Origin: DASXMX01 sp036794395
GTDB lineage: Bacteria; Planctomycetota; Phycisphaerae; Tepidisphaerales; Tepidisphaeraceae
NCBI GenBank assembly: GCA_036794395.1
Contig: DAIRGS010000153.1
Location: 1-17,084, forward strand
Reading direction: 5' to 3'
Length of the DNA stretch: 17,084 nucleotides
This document shows positions 7,346-14,642 of this stretch, in pieces. The translations under genes were made by a program, and so were the position numbers. Under the pieces are notes generated by a model. That model was not told the origin of the DNA. It made no database searches and saw only the letters and a list, made by a program, of their open reading frames with translations. Numbering within the stretch: position 1 is the stretch's first letter; each line of letters begins with the position of its first letter.

Positions 7346-7453
7346 TCAAACACTCGATGCTGAAGCCGGTGGATTAATGTCAATGCCGCGATTTCGAAGC
7401 TGAGATGTTACTGATTGAGGCACGTGTACATCCATGTACAGGCCAACAGACAT
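7346..7453 (-). pseudogene. Truncated DUF5615 (PIN-like) toxin remnant
   Basis: The ATG at 7453 directly abuts the stop codon of the DUF433 gene. The frame encodes 35 residues and stops at 7346-7348. The beginning, MSVGLYMDVHVPQSVTSQLR then NRGID, reads like the N-terminus of DUF5615 proteins. These are PIN-like putative ribonuclease toxins, normally about 110-120 residues, and they pair with DUF433 antitoxins. The similarity ends at the point where the family usually continues with the VLTAQEDG region. The remaining acidic residues (QEDG, LLDRA, FTQD motifs) are not found in any minus-strand frame before rpsO. I infer a 3' deletion or replacement, leaving a non-functional toxin. The family match is from memory of the motif. 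Confidence 0.75.
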
Positions 7454-7765
7454 CTAAACGATCCCCTTGGAGCGCATTTTTATGAGAAGCGTGGATGGGA
7501 CAGACGATATTGATCCCTGAGTGGCATTCCATTCCGCCCGAATCTCAGCGTCAATCTCGTCCTGATGATCGAAATAATACCCGAGGGCTGAATGGACTTC
7601 AGCAGGCACCAAATATGGATGTTGCCGGCACATTTCCTCGGCAGACCAACCATGCGCGAGATAGTCCATGACGATTTGAGCCACCTGCACCCTCGGCACG
7701 CGCTGAAGCCTTGCTGCGTCGGCATCAGGCTTCTCAATGTGTGGATAGCTAACTGCCAGCGACAT
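7454..7765 (-). CDS. DUF433 domain antitoxin-like protein
   Basis: A 103-residue protein of the DUF433 (VapB45-like) family, small winged-helix-type DNA-binding proteins that act as antitoxins and autorepressors for DUF5615/PIN-like toxins. The diagnostic core is intact: VAQIVMDYLAHGWSAEEMCR, then QHPYLVPAEVHSALGYYFDH and QDEIDAE at about residues 28-78. The start ATG follows AGGTGAGGG with good spacing. The C-terminal tail SISSVPSTLLIKMRSKGIV is not conserved as far as I recall. The stop codon touches the start of the truncated toxin at 7453, so translation was probably coupled. With the toxin broken, this gene is an orphan antitoxin that may persist as a regulator or as protection against related toxins elsewhere. 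Confidence 0.88.
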   Translation of the reverse strand: MSLAVSYPHIEKPDADAARLQRVPRVQVAQIVMDYLAHGWSAEEMCRQHPYLVPAEVHSALGYYFDHQDEIDAEIRAEWNATQGSISSVPSTLLIKMRSKGIV

Positions 7766-7873
7766 TTGCCCTCACCTGCGATCCGACTAAATTGTAGCAA
7801 AACAAAGATGAGGCGACGAGGAATGCGGTGGATTCTTTGTTATTTTCCCAGGGCAATCGCAGATGCGCTCAGC

Positions 7874-7943
7874 GGGAGTGCGAGGCTCCTGCCGAGCCGC
7901 GTTTTTCGATCGAGCTTGGGCTCGGCAGGAGCCTCGCACTCCC
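7874..7943. repeat. Perfect 25-bp inverted repeat
   Basis: Arms 7874-7898 and 7919-7943 (start GGGAGTGCGAGGCTCC) are perfectly complementary around a 20-base loop. The palindrome sits in the spacer between the divergent DUF433 and esterase genes. It resembles a miniature palindromic element; no target-site duplication or transposase is seen. The rest of 7766-8047 shows no gene. Confidence 0.92.
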
Positions 7944-8059
7944 CTATTTTGCGTCGGAGGGGCCATATGCGATAGCCCTGGTTATTTTCCTCCGACTGGC
8001 GGCAGAACCGCACGACTGTGTTTTCAGTCCGCTGAGCCCACGTTCCCAGGAATCGATCA

Positions 8060-8866
8060 ATGCCCCTTTGCGACGTCCATTGGCACAGCAAGATTCTCAA
8101 GCAGAAGCTTGGAATGAACGTGATCCTGCCTGAGATTGGGGAGGGGCCGTACGATGTGCTGTACCTGCTTCACGGGTTGTCCGATGACTACACGACCTGG
8201 GTCCGGCGCACCCGTATTGAATGGTATGTGCGCGACCTGCCCCTCATCATTGTGATGCCGGACGGGCAGCGGGGTTGGTACACGGACAACGAGAAAGGTC
8301 CGGCTTACGGGCGATACCTGGGCGAGGAGGTCGTTAGCTTCGTCGAGAGAACGTTCCCAGTCCGCAGCGATCGTGCGGGCCGGCACATTGGCGGGCTTTC
8401 GATGGGTGGATACGGGGCATTGCGAACGGCTCTCCGCTACCCCGATCTATTTTGCAGCGCGAACAGCCACTCAGGGGCATTGTTCCACGGGTCGGCGGAT
8501 TGGACGCTGCCGGACGAGCATGAGGATCGACGCGCATTCCCGGAGGAAATGCACCAAATTTTTGGCACGCGGCCTGAGGGTTCATCGCACGATATTCTCG
8601 CCCTGGCCCGCTCGGCGCAGGTCGCCGGTCTGCTGCCGCGGATGTTGCTGGATTGCGGCACGGAGGATTTTCTGCTTGAGGCCAATCGCCGGTTTCATCA
8701 GGAGTTAAATCATCTCAAGATCCCGCACACGTATCACGAATTCCCCGGCGGGCATGTCTGGGATTACTGGGATCTGCACGTGCAGGAGGCGATTCGGTTT
8801 CATCTGTCGCCGGAGAGCGCAGAGAAATCCCAATTGCCACAGATAAACACAGATGGACACAGATAA
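8060..8866 (+). CDS. Alpha/beta hydrolase, EstA / esterase D (S-formylglutathione hydrolase-like) family
   Basis: A 268-residue cytoplasmic serine esterase (Esterase-like/COG0627 type); no signal peptide. The catalytic triad is visible: Ser114 in GLSMGGYGA, Asp203 in CGTEDF, and His232 in GGHVWDYWD. An oxyanion-type YLLHGLSDD lies at about residues 34-42. Family members hydrolyse short acyl esters such as tributyrin or S-formylglutathione; the real substrate is unknown. The start ATG follows AGGA at eight-base spacing. The last nine residues (PQINTDGHR) and the stop codon are encoded by an intergenic 'CCACAGATAA' repeat, so the original C-terminus was probably replaced after LSPESAEKSQL. The catalytic core is unaffected. 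It is followed by an inverted repeat array and then ilvH on the same strand, about 170 bases later. Confidence 0.9.
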   Translation: MPLCDVHWHSKILKQKLGMNVILPEIGEGPYDVLYLLHGLSDDYTTWVRRTRIEWYVRDLPLIIVMPDGQRGWYTDNEKGPAYGRYLGEEVVSFVERTFPVRSDRAGRHIGGLSMGGYGALRTALRYPDLFCSANSHSGALFHGSADWTLPDEHEDRRAFPEEMHQIFGTRPEGSSHDILALARSAQVAGLLPRMLLDCGTEDFLLEANRRFHQELNHLKIPHTYHEFPGGHVWDYWDLHVQEAIRFHLSPESAEKSQLPQINTDGHR

Positions 8867-8944
8867 AACAAAAAATGGGTGAGGATCGGCCACTCTTTTT
8901 TTCCCATCTGTGTTCATCTGTGGCCATCTGTGGCCATCTGTGGC
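8837..8944. repeat. Inverted arrays of 10-bp units (CACAGAT / ATCTGTG)
   Basis: Three 10-bp units at 8837-8866 (CCACAGATAA, ACACAGATGG, ACACAGATAA) face four units at 8905-8944 (CATCTGTGTT and three CATCTGTGGC). The two arrays are complementary and enclose about 38 bases with a T-run (8895-8902), so the transcript could fold as a long hairpin and may terminate esterase transcription. Two TTCGCGGCG direct repeats follow at 8956-8964 and 8968-8976. The left array overlaps the end of the esterase gene. Confidence 0.88.
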
Positions 8945-9034
8945 CAACCCAATCTTTCGCGGCGTTCTTCGCGGCGTCGTGGCATTCGATACCGTTCCCG
9001 GCTAGACTTCTTCGCCCAACTGGAGCCTTTAGAC

Positions 9035-9595
9035 ATGCGTCATGTGATTTCGGCATTGGTGATGAATGAGCCCGGCGTTCTGGCGAACGTTGCGGGGATG
9101 TTCGCGGCCCGCGGATTCAATATTGATTCGCTCGTGGTCGGTCGTACGGAGAACCCCGATCTATCGCGCATGACCATTGTCGTAAACGCCGACGACAACA
9201 CCATCGAGCAGATCCGCAAGCAACTGGCCAAGCTGGTGCCGGTGGTGGGCGTTTTTGATTTTCAGGGGACGGCTTACGTCGAATCCGACCTGATGCTGAT
9301 GACGCTGACCGCCGCCCCGGAAAAGCGCAATGAGATCATCAGCCTGGTCAACGTGTTCGAGGGCAAGATCACCGACGTGTCGCCGATCACCATGATGATC
9401 GAACTGTCCGGCACCGAGGAAAAGCTCGAACGCTTCGTCGAGCTGATGCGCCCCTACGGCATCGAAGAACTCGCCCGCACCGGCGTCATCGCAATGGCCC
9501 GCGGAAGCCAGCCGGTCCGGGATAAGGCGGCCCCGACCAAGGCACGCGAGCGAAAGCTCGACGCGCCATCGGCAGTGGCCCTGCCCCCGAGCTAA
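9035..9595 (+). CDS. ilvH: Acetolactate synthase small (regulatory) subunit
   Basis: A 186-residue protein that activates the catalytic subunit of acetohydroxyacid synthase and confers valine feedback inhibition, at the first common step of branched-chain amino acid synthesis. The N-terminal ACT domain (about 1-75) shows MNEPGVLANVAGMFAARGFN followed by SLVVGRTE. The C-terminal domain (about 80-160) shows residues typical of ALS_ss_C (ELSGTEEKLERF, GIEELARTGVIAM). The length fits the IlvN/IlvH family; a Lys/Arg/Pro-rich tail of about 20 residues is extra. The ATG at 9035 is chosen because the ACT domain begins there; the frame extends upstream to 8879 only through repeat DNA. A weak ribosome binding site (TGGAG) lies 10 bases before it. 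The catalytic ilvB gene and ilvC, often adjacent, are not in this window. The gene ends 16 bases from a convergent gene. Confidence 0.95.
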   Translation: MRHVISALVMNEPGVLANVAGMFAARGFNIDSLVVGRTENPDLSRMTIVVNADDNTIEQIRKQLAKLVPVVGVFDFQGTAYVESDLMLMTLTAAPEKRNEIISLVNVFEGKITDVSPITMMIELSGTEEKLERFVELMRPYGIEELARTGVIAMARGSQPVRDKAAPTKARERKLDAPSAVALPPS

Positions 9596-9611
9596 GGCGG
9601 CTTGAATTCAC

Positions 9612-11006
9612 TCATTGCCCCGGCGTCGGAGCGCTGACAAAGTCAACGAACGATCGAAATGAACGGCGAGAATCTGAGGTACTCCCGGTTTCATCGATTT
9701 CGGGCAGTTCGGCAAGTCGGCGCCTGGAGTAAACAATAAACTCGGCGTCGTGGTTCCGGTGGATCAAGATTCTGATGCAGGCCATTGCGATTCCGTCCGT
9801 ATCTGACCCCAGCGCAGGGGCATGGCTCACGCTGCGTTTCTTAAACTCTTCCCAGATTAATTGATCCATCTCCGGCATCGACAGCTTGCCGATCGCGTCG
9901 ATATATCCGCTGGTTTCTCGGCCTTCCACTGACTGAACCACCGGACGACGTTCCAGGTCCGAATCTGGCGCTATTTGCAACAGCACTTCACGCGGAGAAA
10001 TGCGCGGCCGGGGAATCGAATCCGTCCTTGGCCCGCCCACCATTTTGTCACCAGCACGATGATTGCGATCGCCCCACACTTGCAGAAGGAGCCCATCGCG
10101 ATAGGCAGGTCCGTTCCTGGCCACGAAATCGTTGATGAGTTTCAGCCGCTCGGCTGGATCGACGGTTATGTAGAGGGTGTTCAAAACGAAGGATCGAATC
10201 TTTCCCTCATCGTAAACCGGCGTCTTGAGCCGCTCGCGGGCCGCGGCCACCAGCGCGTCAGGATACATCTTTGAAAGCATGGCCAGCGCTCCGGTCGCCT
10301 GGGCGGCGGCCGCGGGAGTGGCCGCGTCGCTGATCAGGGAATCCCGAATTTGCTCGTGGGTGATATGCCCCCACTCAGCGCGAACGGCATTGCGCAGATC
10401 AGCGCATAACACCGGCGAGTTCACGACGATAATCGCCGTCGGCTGATATCGAACCGCCAGAAAACGCCGGTTTACGATCTGGCCGATGATGTTGAAGCAC
10501 AAGTCTCCCACCATGACGACGTACTCTTTGCCATCGGCGCGATCGTCAAGGATCGCCACATTCAAGCGGCTGCCCCGCGCGTGGGGGTCGACCGTTCCCA
10601 CCGGACGAATCTTCGATGTGCGCGAATTCCACTCGTATTCCGCCGAGTACCGAATCCCCGAAGCCATCGCTTTGATCGTCGCGCCGGTCTTGCGACCATC
10701 TTCTAGGTGCGCGATCAAGTCGGGAAGCGCGTCCGCGCCCCGCCGTCCGAGTTCATTCATGACCTCGCTGGGCCACGGCCCCGCGTCCTGAATCATCAAC
10801 ATGCCCTGCGGCAGAGTTTGGCCGCGGCCCACCGCAAAAATGTTTGTGCGAACCGAAAACTCGCGATTGGTGATTTCCGTCAATCGATCGATCAACTCCA
10901 CATTGGTCAGCTTCGTAACAGGCTGAGTGGTGACATCCGCCCGGCCAACTCCCGGTAAAATCTCCAACAGGCTCGACAGTGCGATGATCCAAAGACGTGC
11001 GCTCAT
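9612..11006 (-). CDS. Exported protein of unknown function
   Basis: I do not recognise a named family. The 464-residue product starts at the ATG at 11006, after AAAGGTGGGA. An in-frame start at 11066 would add 20 residues without signal character. Residues 1-23 form a signal peptide (WIIALSSLLEILPG, then GRADV), so the protein is probably periplasmic. The next part (LTNVELIDRLTEITNREF; MNELGRRGADALPDLIAHLED) looks helical and HEAT-like. A mixed segment follows (VVMVGDLCFNIIGQIVNRRF then LAVRYQPTA) around residues 180-210. The middle has helical repeats (AAAAQATGALAMLSKMYPDALVAAARERL), and the C-terminus is Arg/Ser-rich. I recall similar VGDLCFxxIGQIVNR segments in planctomycete hypothetical proteins. 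It is convergent with ilvH (16-base gap, no visible terminator) and divergent from the DUF4159 gene. Confidence 0.8.
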   Translation of the reverse strand: MSARLWIIALSSLLEILPGVGRADVTTQPVTKLTNVELIDRLTEITNREFSVRTNIFAVGRGQTLPQGMLMIQDAGPWPSEVMNELGRRGADALPDLIAHLEDGRKTGATIKAMASGIRYSAEYEWNSRTSKIRPVGTVDPHARGSRLNVAILDDRADGKEYVVMVGDLCFNIIGQIVNRRFLAVRYQPTAIIVVNSPVLCADLRNAVRAEWGHITHEQIRDSLISDAATPAAAAQATGALAMLSKMYPDALVAAARERLKTPVYDEGKIRSFVLNTLYITVDPAERLKLINDFVARNGPAYRDGLLLQVWGDRNHRAGDKMVGGPRTDSIPRPRISPREVLLQIAPDSDLERRPVVQSVEGRETSGYIDAIGKLSMPEMDQLIWEEFKKRSVSHAPALGSDTDGIAMACIRILIHRNHDAEFIVYSRRRLAELPEIDETGSTSDSRRSFRSFVDFVSAPTPGQ

Positions 11007-11221
11007 GGTCCCACCTTTCGCCCTCCCATCTCCTGATATCAAAACATTGCCAAGGCCGAAATGCAATTGAATTCACGCCAAGCCCGGCGATCGGCGTAGG
11101 TCCGCGAGCGCTGAAGCGACCACGCCAGTCAGAAGTTCTCCTTATGCAAATCGGCTGAATATTACCATTTTGCTGACGAGGCATTATTGGTACGATTAAA
11201 TCCGTATATCGGATGGTGTTT
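11007..11221. promoter_or_regulatory. Divergent intergenic region between two exported-protein genes
   Basis: The two genes are transcribed away from this 215-base spacer, so both promoters should lie in it. It contains the bulged hairpin at 11093-11126. A weak -35/-10-like pair for the + gene is TTGCTG (11170-11175) and TACGAT (11191-11196) at 15-base spacing. The base composition near 11150-11210 is noticeably AT-richer than its surroundings, as promoters often are. No operator could be defined. Confidence 0.35.
11093..11126. repeat. Bulged hairpin related to the 4207-4238 repeat
   Basis: GGCGTAGGTC (11093-11102) pairs with GACCACGCC (11118-11126) apart from one bulged A. The loop side contains CTGAAGC, as in the hairpin after pnp. 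It is a second member of a GGCGTGGTT...CTGAAGC...ACCACGCC repeat family. Confidence 0.6.
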
Positions 11222-14071
11222 ATGAAGAGAATCGCAATTGTCGCGTGCGTCTTCCTTTATTCGCTTGCGCTCTGTGGAGTTGTGACGACGGCGCAGGAGG
11301 AGCAGGCACCCCCGGCGTCTCGACCGGCTTCGAAGCAGAAGCGGGTTATTGTAAGTGACTTTCCGGAACTGCCCCCGGCCACTGAGCCGGTGAAAATTGC
11401 CGAGCCGTCAACCCGGCCTGCCGCGTCGCAAGATGAGCAAGTGAGCCGGGCGATCGAGCGCGGGATCGAGTTTCTGCTCTTGCAATTCCGCGATGGCGAC
11501 ATCGCCACGGCTGGGGAGTTGAGCGAACCACAACGGCAAAGCTTGACCGCGTTGTGCGTGTACGCCTTTGCGCAAACCGGACAATCAGTTGACGATGCGC
11601 GAATTTCGATTCGCGGCAAGGTGCTGCCGGGGATGCTGGACAAACTTCGAACGTTTCAAATGGTGAGCGATGCGCAGACGATGAACCGTCCAATCACCTA
11701 TGGCCGAAGCTTGCGCGCCGCGGCGCTGGCCACGTACGATCGCCCGGTGGATCGGGCAGTTCTTAAAGAGGACGTCGCGTGGCTTGTCAAATCGCAAATT
11801 GATGGGGCCTACAGTTACGACGATCTCTATCTGGACTTGTTGAAAAAGGGGATGAAAGGGTCGAGTCGCCGATCGGACAGGGACGATGGGTGGACCAGAA
11901 TAGGCGGGCTGTCGGCGGTGTTAGATATGGCAGCCGGGGGAGGGTTTCTGGTCGGAGATAATGGCTCGGCCGGTCCGGTCACGCCGTATCCACCGCCGGG
12001 GAATTTTAATAACGCGGGGGCGCCAGGTGGAGTTTCGACTCCAGGTAATGCGAATTTCAATCGCGGCGGCGCCAACTACATCACACCTCAATCGAACAAT
12101 TACATCCAGTCTCCGGATGATCATAGGCCCCCGTCGCCACCGCCCTACATTCCGAATTTTCCGCGGCCGACGGTGCCATGGTGGAAATCGATCCCCGGCC
12201 GAACCGAAGCCCCGCGCGCAAATTACGTCGGACCGAAGATTCCAGATCATCCAAACTCGACACCACCCAGTGGCCGGCAGGCGTATATTCCCAGCGGCAG
12301 GCCGGGGGGCGACAATACTCTACCCCCACAACTGGAGTTTGATTTTCCGTGGGACAACTCCAACTCGCAGTATGGCGTGTTTGGCGTGTGGGCCGGAGCG
12401 CAAGTCGGGATTGAAGTGCCGGATGCGTACTGGGAAGCGGTGGAAAAGCATTGGCTGGCATCTGAATTGGCAAACGGCCAGTGGAGTTATCGCAAGAACG
12501 ATCCGCAAGCTACTTTTTCGATGACGTGCGGCGGGGTGGCTTCGTTGCTGGTTTCGCGCGATTACCTCGACCCGGCCATGCTGAAGGGCCAGATCGGGCG
12601 CGAACCCTACTCCAAGGGCCTGGCGGCCGGGTTTGCATGGCTGGATCGCGGGCGCAACGGAGTCGATACGCCCAACGCCGCGACGCATTACATGGGGTAC
12701 GATCTGTTCGGTATTGAACGCGTTGGAATGGCCAGCGGCTACAAATATTTTGGCTCACACGACTGGTTTGGCGAACTGTCCGACATCGTGGTTCATGCGC
12801 AATTTCCCAACGGCGCCTGGGGTCACGAAGACCACGGGGTCGATGCGATCATTGACACGGCATACTCGTTACTGTTTTTGTCACGCGGTCATCGACCGAT
12901 TCTGATGACCAAGTTGAAATTCGAGAAGTATTGGGATAACCGTCCCCAGGACGTCGCGAACCTTGCGAAGTTCGCGACCCGGCAGCTTGAACGGCAGATC
13001 AACTGGCAGGTGGTTGGGATCGAGCATACCTGGGATGAGTGGTTTGATTCTCCGGTCGTTTACATCGCGAGCCATCAGGCCCCCAAAGTGTCCGATCGGG
13101 ACTTCAACGAGTTACAGAAGTTCGTCATGGCGGGTGGGCTGATCTTTACGCATGCTGATGGCAGTTCGGCTAATTTCGATCAGTGGGTGGTCAATGATCT
13201 GGCAACAAAAATCGCACCCGGGCGACGAATGACTCCGATTCCAGACTCGGATTCGATTTACTCAATCTTTTACAAGACGCCCGTGCATCGGCGGCTGATG
13301 GGCGTGAGCAACGGCGCCCGATGGCTGCTGATCCATTCGCCCAACGATGTTGCGTTGTCGTGGCAGATGCGATCGGACAAGACGCGGCTGCCCGATTTTC
13401 AGTTGGGGCTGAATCTGTTCCTGTACGCGGCAGGTAAAGCGGATTTCCGGAATCGACTGGATTCACCCTACGTTGCACTGCCACCGCAGCCTCCCACGCG
13501 ATTGATTCGCGTTGCACGGCTTCGATACGAAGGAAACTGGGATCCTGAACCGGGAGCGTGGCCGCGATTATCGCGCGTGATGCATGGGGAGACGGGGGAG
13601 GCGCTGTCGATCGAGGCTGTTTCGATTGATAAGCTCAAGCCGGGCGCGGCACCGGTTGCATCGCTCACGGGCACCGGATCGATCAAGCTGTCTCGCGCGG
13701 AATGTTCAGCCCTGACGGACTATGTGAAGGCCGGCGGTGTGCTGATGATCGACTCGTGTGGGGGTGACAACGATTTCAAGCGAAGCGTTCAGGAGACGCT
13801 CCTGCCGGCAGCGTTTGGAGATGCACGGAAGCTGCCGTTGCCAAGTGAACTTGCGATGGCGATGCGTTTACGCCCTTACGCGACGGAACGGCACGGAGGA
13901 GCGGTGCCGGGGATTGAGATGCTGTCAATGGGAAAAGGGTACGTCGTGGTGAGTCCCGTTGACCTGACCAGTGGATTGCTGGGGACCAACACGTGGGGAA
14001 TCGATGGATATCAGCCGGCGTCGGCGCAGCGATTTGTGAAGAAACTGGTTTTATGGGCGGGAATGCGATGA
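11222..14071 (+). CDS. Exported alpha-toroid protein with two DUF4159 domains
   Basis: A 949-residue exported protein. The start is the ATG at 11222 after GGATGG; an ATG at 11213 would overlap that site. A signal peptide (KRIAIVACVFLYSLALCGVV) is followed by a Pro/Thr-rich stretch. Residues about 75-240 and 375-560 look like the two halves of a prenyltransferase/squalene-cyclase-type alpha-toroid (ITYGRSLRAAALATYDRP; SNSQYGVFGVWAGAQVGIEV; NGQWSYRKN). These act as binding scaffolds in secreted proteins. The halves are separated by about 130 residues rich in Pro, Gly, Asn and Ser. A DUF4159 domain follows at about 563-740 (KLKFEKYWDNRP; VVYIASHQAP; GGLIFTHADG). A second, more diverged copy lies at about 760-949 (ARLRYEGNWDPEPGAWPRL; YVKAGGVLMIDSCGGDNDF). 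In planctomycetes, DUF4159 proteins often sit near MoxR/DUF58/BatA clusters, but none is here. Function unknown, probably envelope-associated. Confidence 0.87.
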   Translation: MKRIAIVACVFLYSLALCGVVTTAQEEQAPPASRPASKQKRVIVSDFPELPPATEPVKIAEPSTRPAASQDEQVSRAIERGIEFLLLQFRDGDIATAGELSEPQRQSLTALCVYAFAQTGQSVDDARISIRGKVLPGMLDKLRTFQMVSDAQTMNRPITYGRSLRAAALATYDRPVDRAVLKEDVAWLVKSQIDGAYSYDDLYLDLLKKGMKGSSRRSDRDDGWTRIGGLSAVLDMAAGGGFLVGDNGSAGPVTPYPPPGNFNNAGAPGGVSTPGNANFNRGGANYITPQSNNYIQSPDDHRPPSPPPYIPNFPRPTVPWWKSIPGRTEAPRANYVGPKIPDHPNSTPPSGRQAYIPSGRPGGDNTLPPQLEFDFPWDNSNSQYGVFGVWAGAQVGIEVPDAYWEAVEKHWLASELANGQWSYRKNDPQATFSMTCGGVASLLVSRDYLDPAMLKGQIGREPYSKGLAAGFAWLDRGRNGVDTPNAATHYMGYDLFGIERVGMASGYKYFGSHDWFGELSDIVVHAQFPNGAWGHEDHGVDAIIDTAYSLLFLSRGHRPILMTKLKFEKYWDNRPQDVANLAKFATRQLERQINWQVVGIEHTWDEWFDSPVVYIASHQAPKVSDRDFNELQKFVMAGGLIFTHADGSSANFDQWVVNDLATKIAPGRRMTPIPDSDSIYSIFYKTPVHRRLMGVSNGARWLLIHSPNDVALSWQMRSDKTRLPDFQLGLNLFLYAAGKADFRNRLDSPYVALPPQPPTRLIRVARLRYEGNWDPEPGAWPRLSRVMHGETGEALSIEAVSIDKLKPGAAPVASLTGTGSIKLSRAECSALTDYVKAGGVLMIDSCGGDNDFKRSVQETLLPAAFGDARKLPLPSELAMAMRLRPYATERHGGAVPGIEMLSMGKGYVVVSPVDLTSGLLGTNTWGIDGYQPASAQRFVKKLVLWAGMR

Positions 14072-14361
14072 GACGGTGAGCGGGTGGCCAAGGCTGGTCT
14101 ATTGTTTAGCGGTCGGACGGCTAAACCGGCCGGAGACTAAAGGGTTGGGGCGAATCACGCGCCACTCCCGCAATTCACCCAGCGCCGCGTCCACCCCAAA
14201 CGCCGCGTCCCATCACGCAAAGCCCCCCACGCCGGGGTATAGCGGTACCCCGCGCCACCCCGGCTTCTCAGATCGCTGCAATTCTCGACGCACCAAACCA
14301 CCGCGATACCATTTCGCCTGCCGCCCAGATCCCAGATCGGCGCCGAATCACGCACGATCAT
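14072..14361. other. Spacer without a gene; short GTTTAGC palindrome
   Basis: The spacer between convergent genes is very C/G-rich and shows no credible coding frame. GTTTAGC at 14104-14110 is inverted at 14120-14126, around the sequence GGTCGGACG. GTTTAGCGGTCGGA at 14104-14117 is identical to 15197-15210, the left end of a larger palindrome, so it is probably a short or decayed member of the same family. It may serve as the terminator of the DUF4159 gene, though no T-run follows. Confidence 0.6.
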
Positions 14362-14565
14362 TTAGTGCTTATGTTCGTGATCGGCGTGGTTGCAGTTTTC
14401 GTGTTTGTGGGAGTGGTCCGATTTACGGGTGAAGATGCCTTTGAAGCGGTGGAAGTAGCCGCCGGCTACCGCCAGTAAACCGCCGCCTAACAGCATGTCC
14501 ATGAGGTTCATGTGGGCGGCGTGATCGGGGCAGAGGCCGAGAAAGTGTTTGATGAGTTCAAACAT
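14362..14565 (-). CDS. Small His-rich membrane peptide
   Basis: A 67-residue hypothetical protein. The N-terminal part MFELIKHFLGLCPDHAAHMN carries Cys and His residues that could bind metal. It is followed by one hydrophobic segment, LMDMLLGGGLLAVAGGYF (about residues 21-38), which should span the membrane. After a basic stretch (HRFKGIFTRK) the last 18 residues contain seven His, one Cys and several acidic residues. Such tails often bind Zn, Ni, Cu or Co. No clear ribosome binding site precedes the ATG, so the call relies on composition and the ordered layout. The gene stands alone, downstream of DUF4282 on the same strand, with about 80 bases between them. A metal storage or sensing role is inference only. 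Confidence 0.6.
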   Translation of the reverse strand: MFELIKHFLGLCPDHAAHMNLMDMLLGGGLLAVAGGYFHRFKGIFTRKSDHSHKHENCNHADHEHKH

Positions 14566-14642
14566 GGGCGGATGATTTTAGGCCGGTGCATGGATAAAAC
14601 CAGTGGCGGTGAATGAATCCCGTCGGATCGCCCTTTTTGGGC

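Noticed and set aside
8879..9034. In-frame upstream extension of ilvH
   Set aside because: The extension translates repeat DNA and the ACT domain starts exactly at the ATG at 9035.
14155..14361. A 68-codon minus-strand frame in the spacer after the DUF4159 gene
   Set aside because: Composition is that of GC-rich noncoding DNA, with no ribosome binding site, domain or hydrophobic segment.
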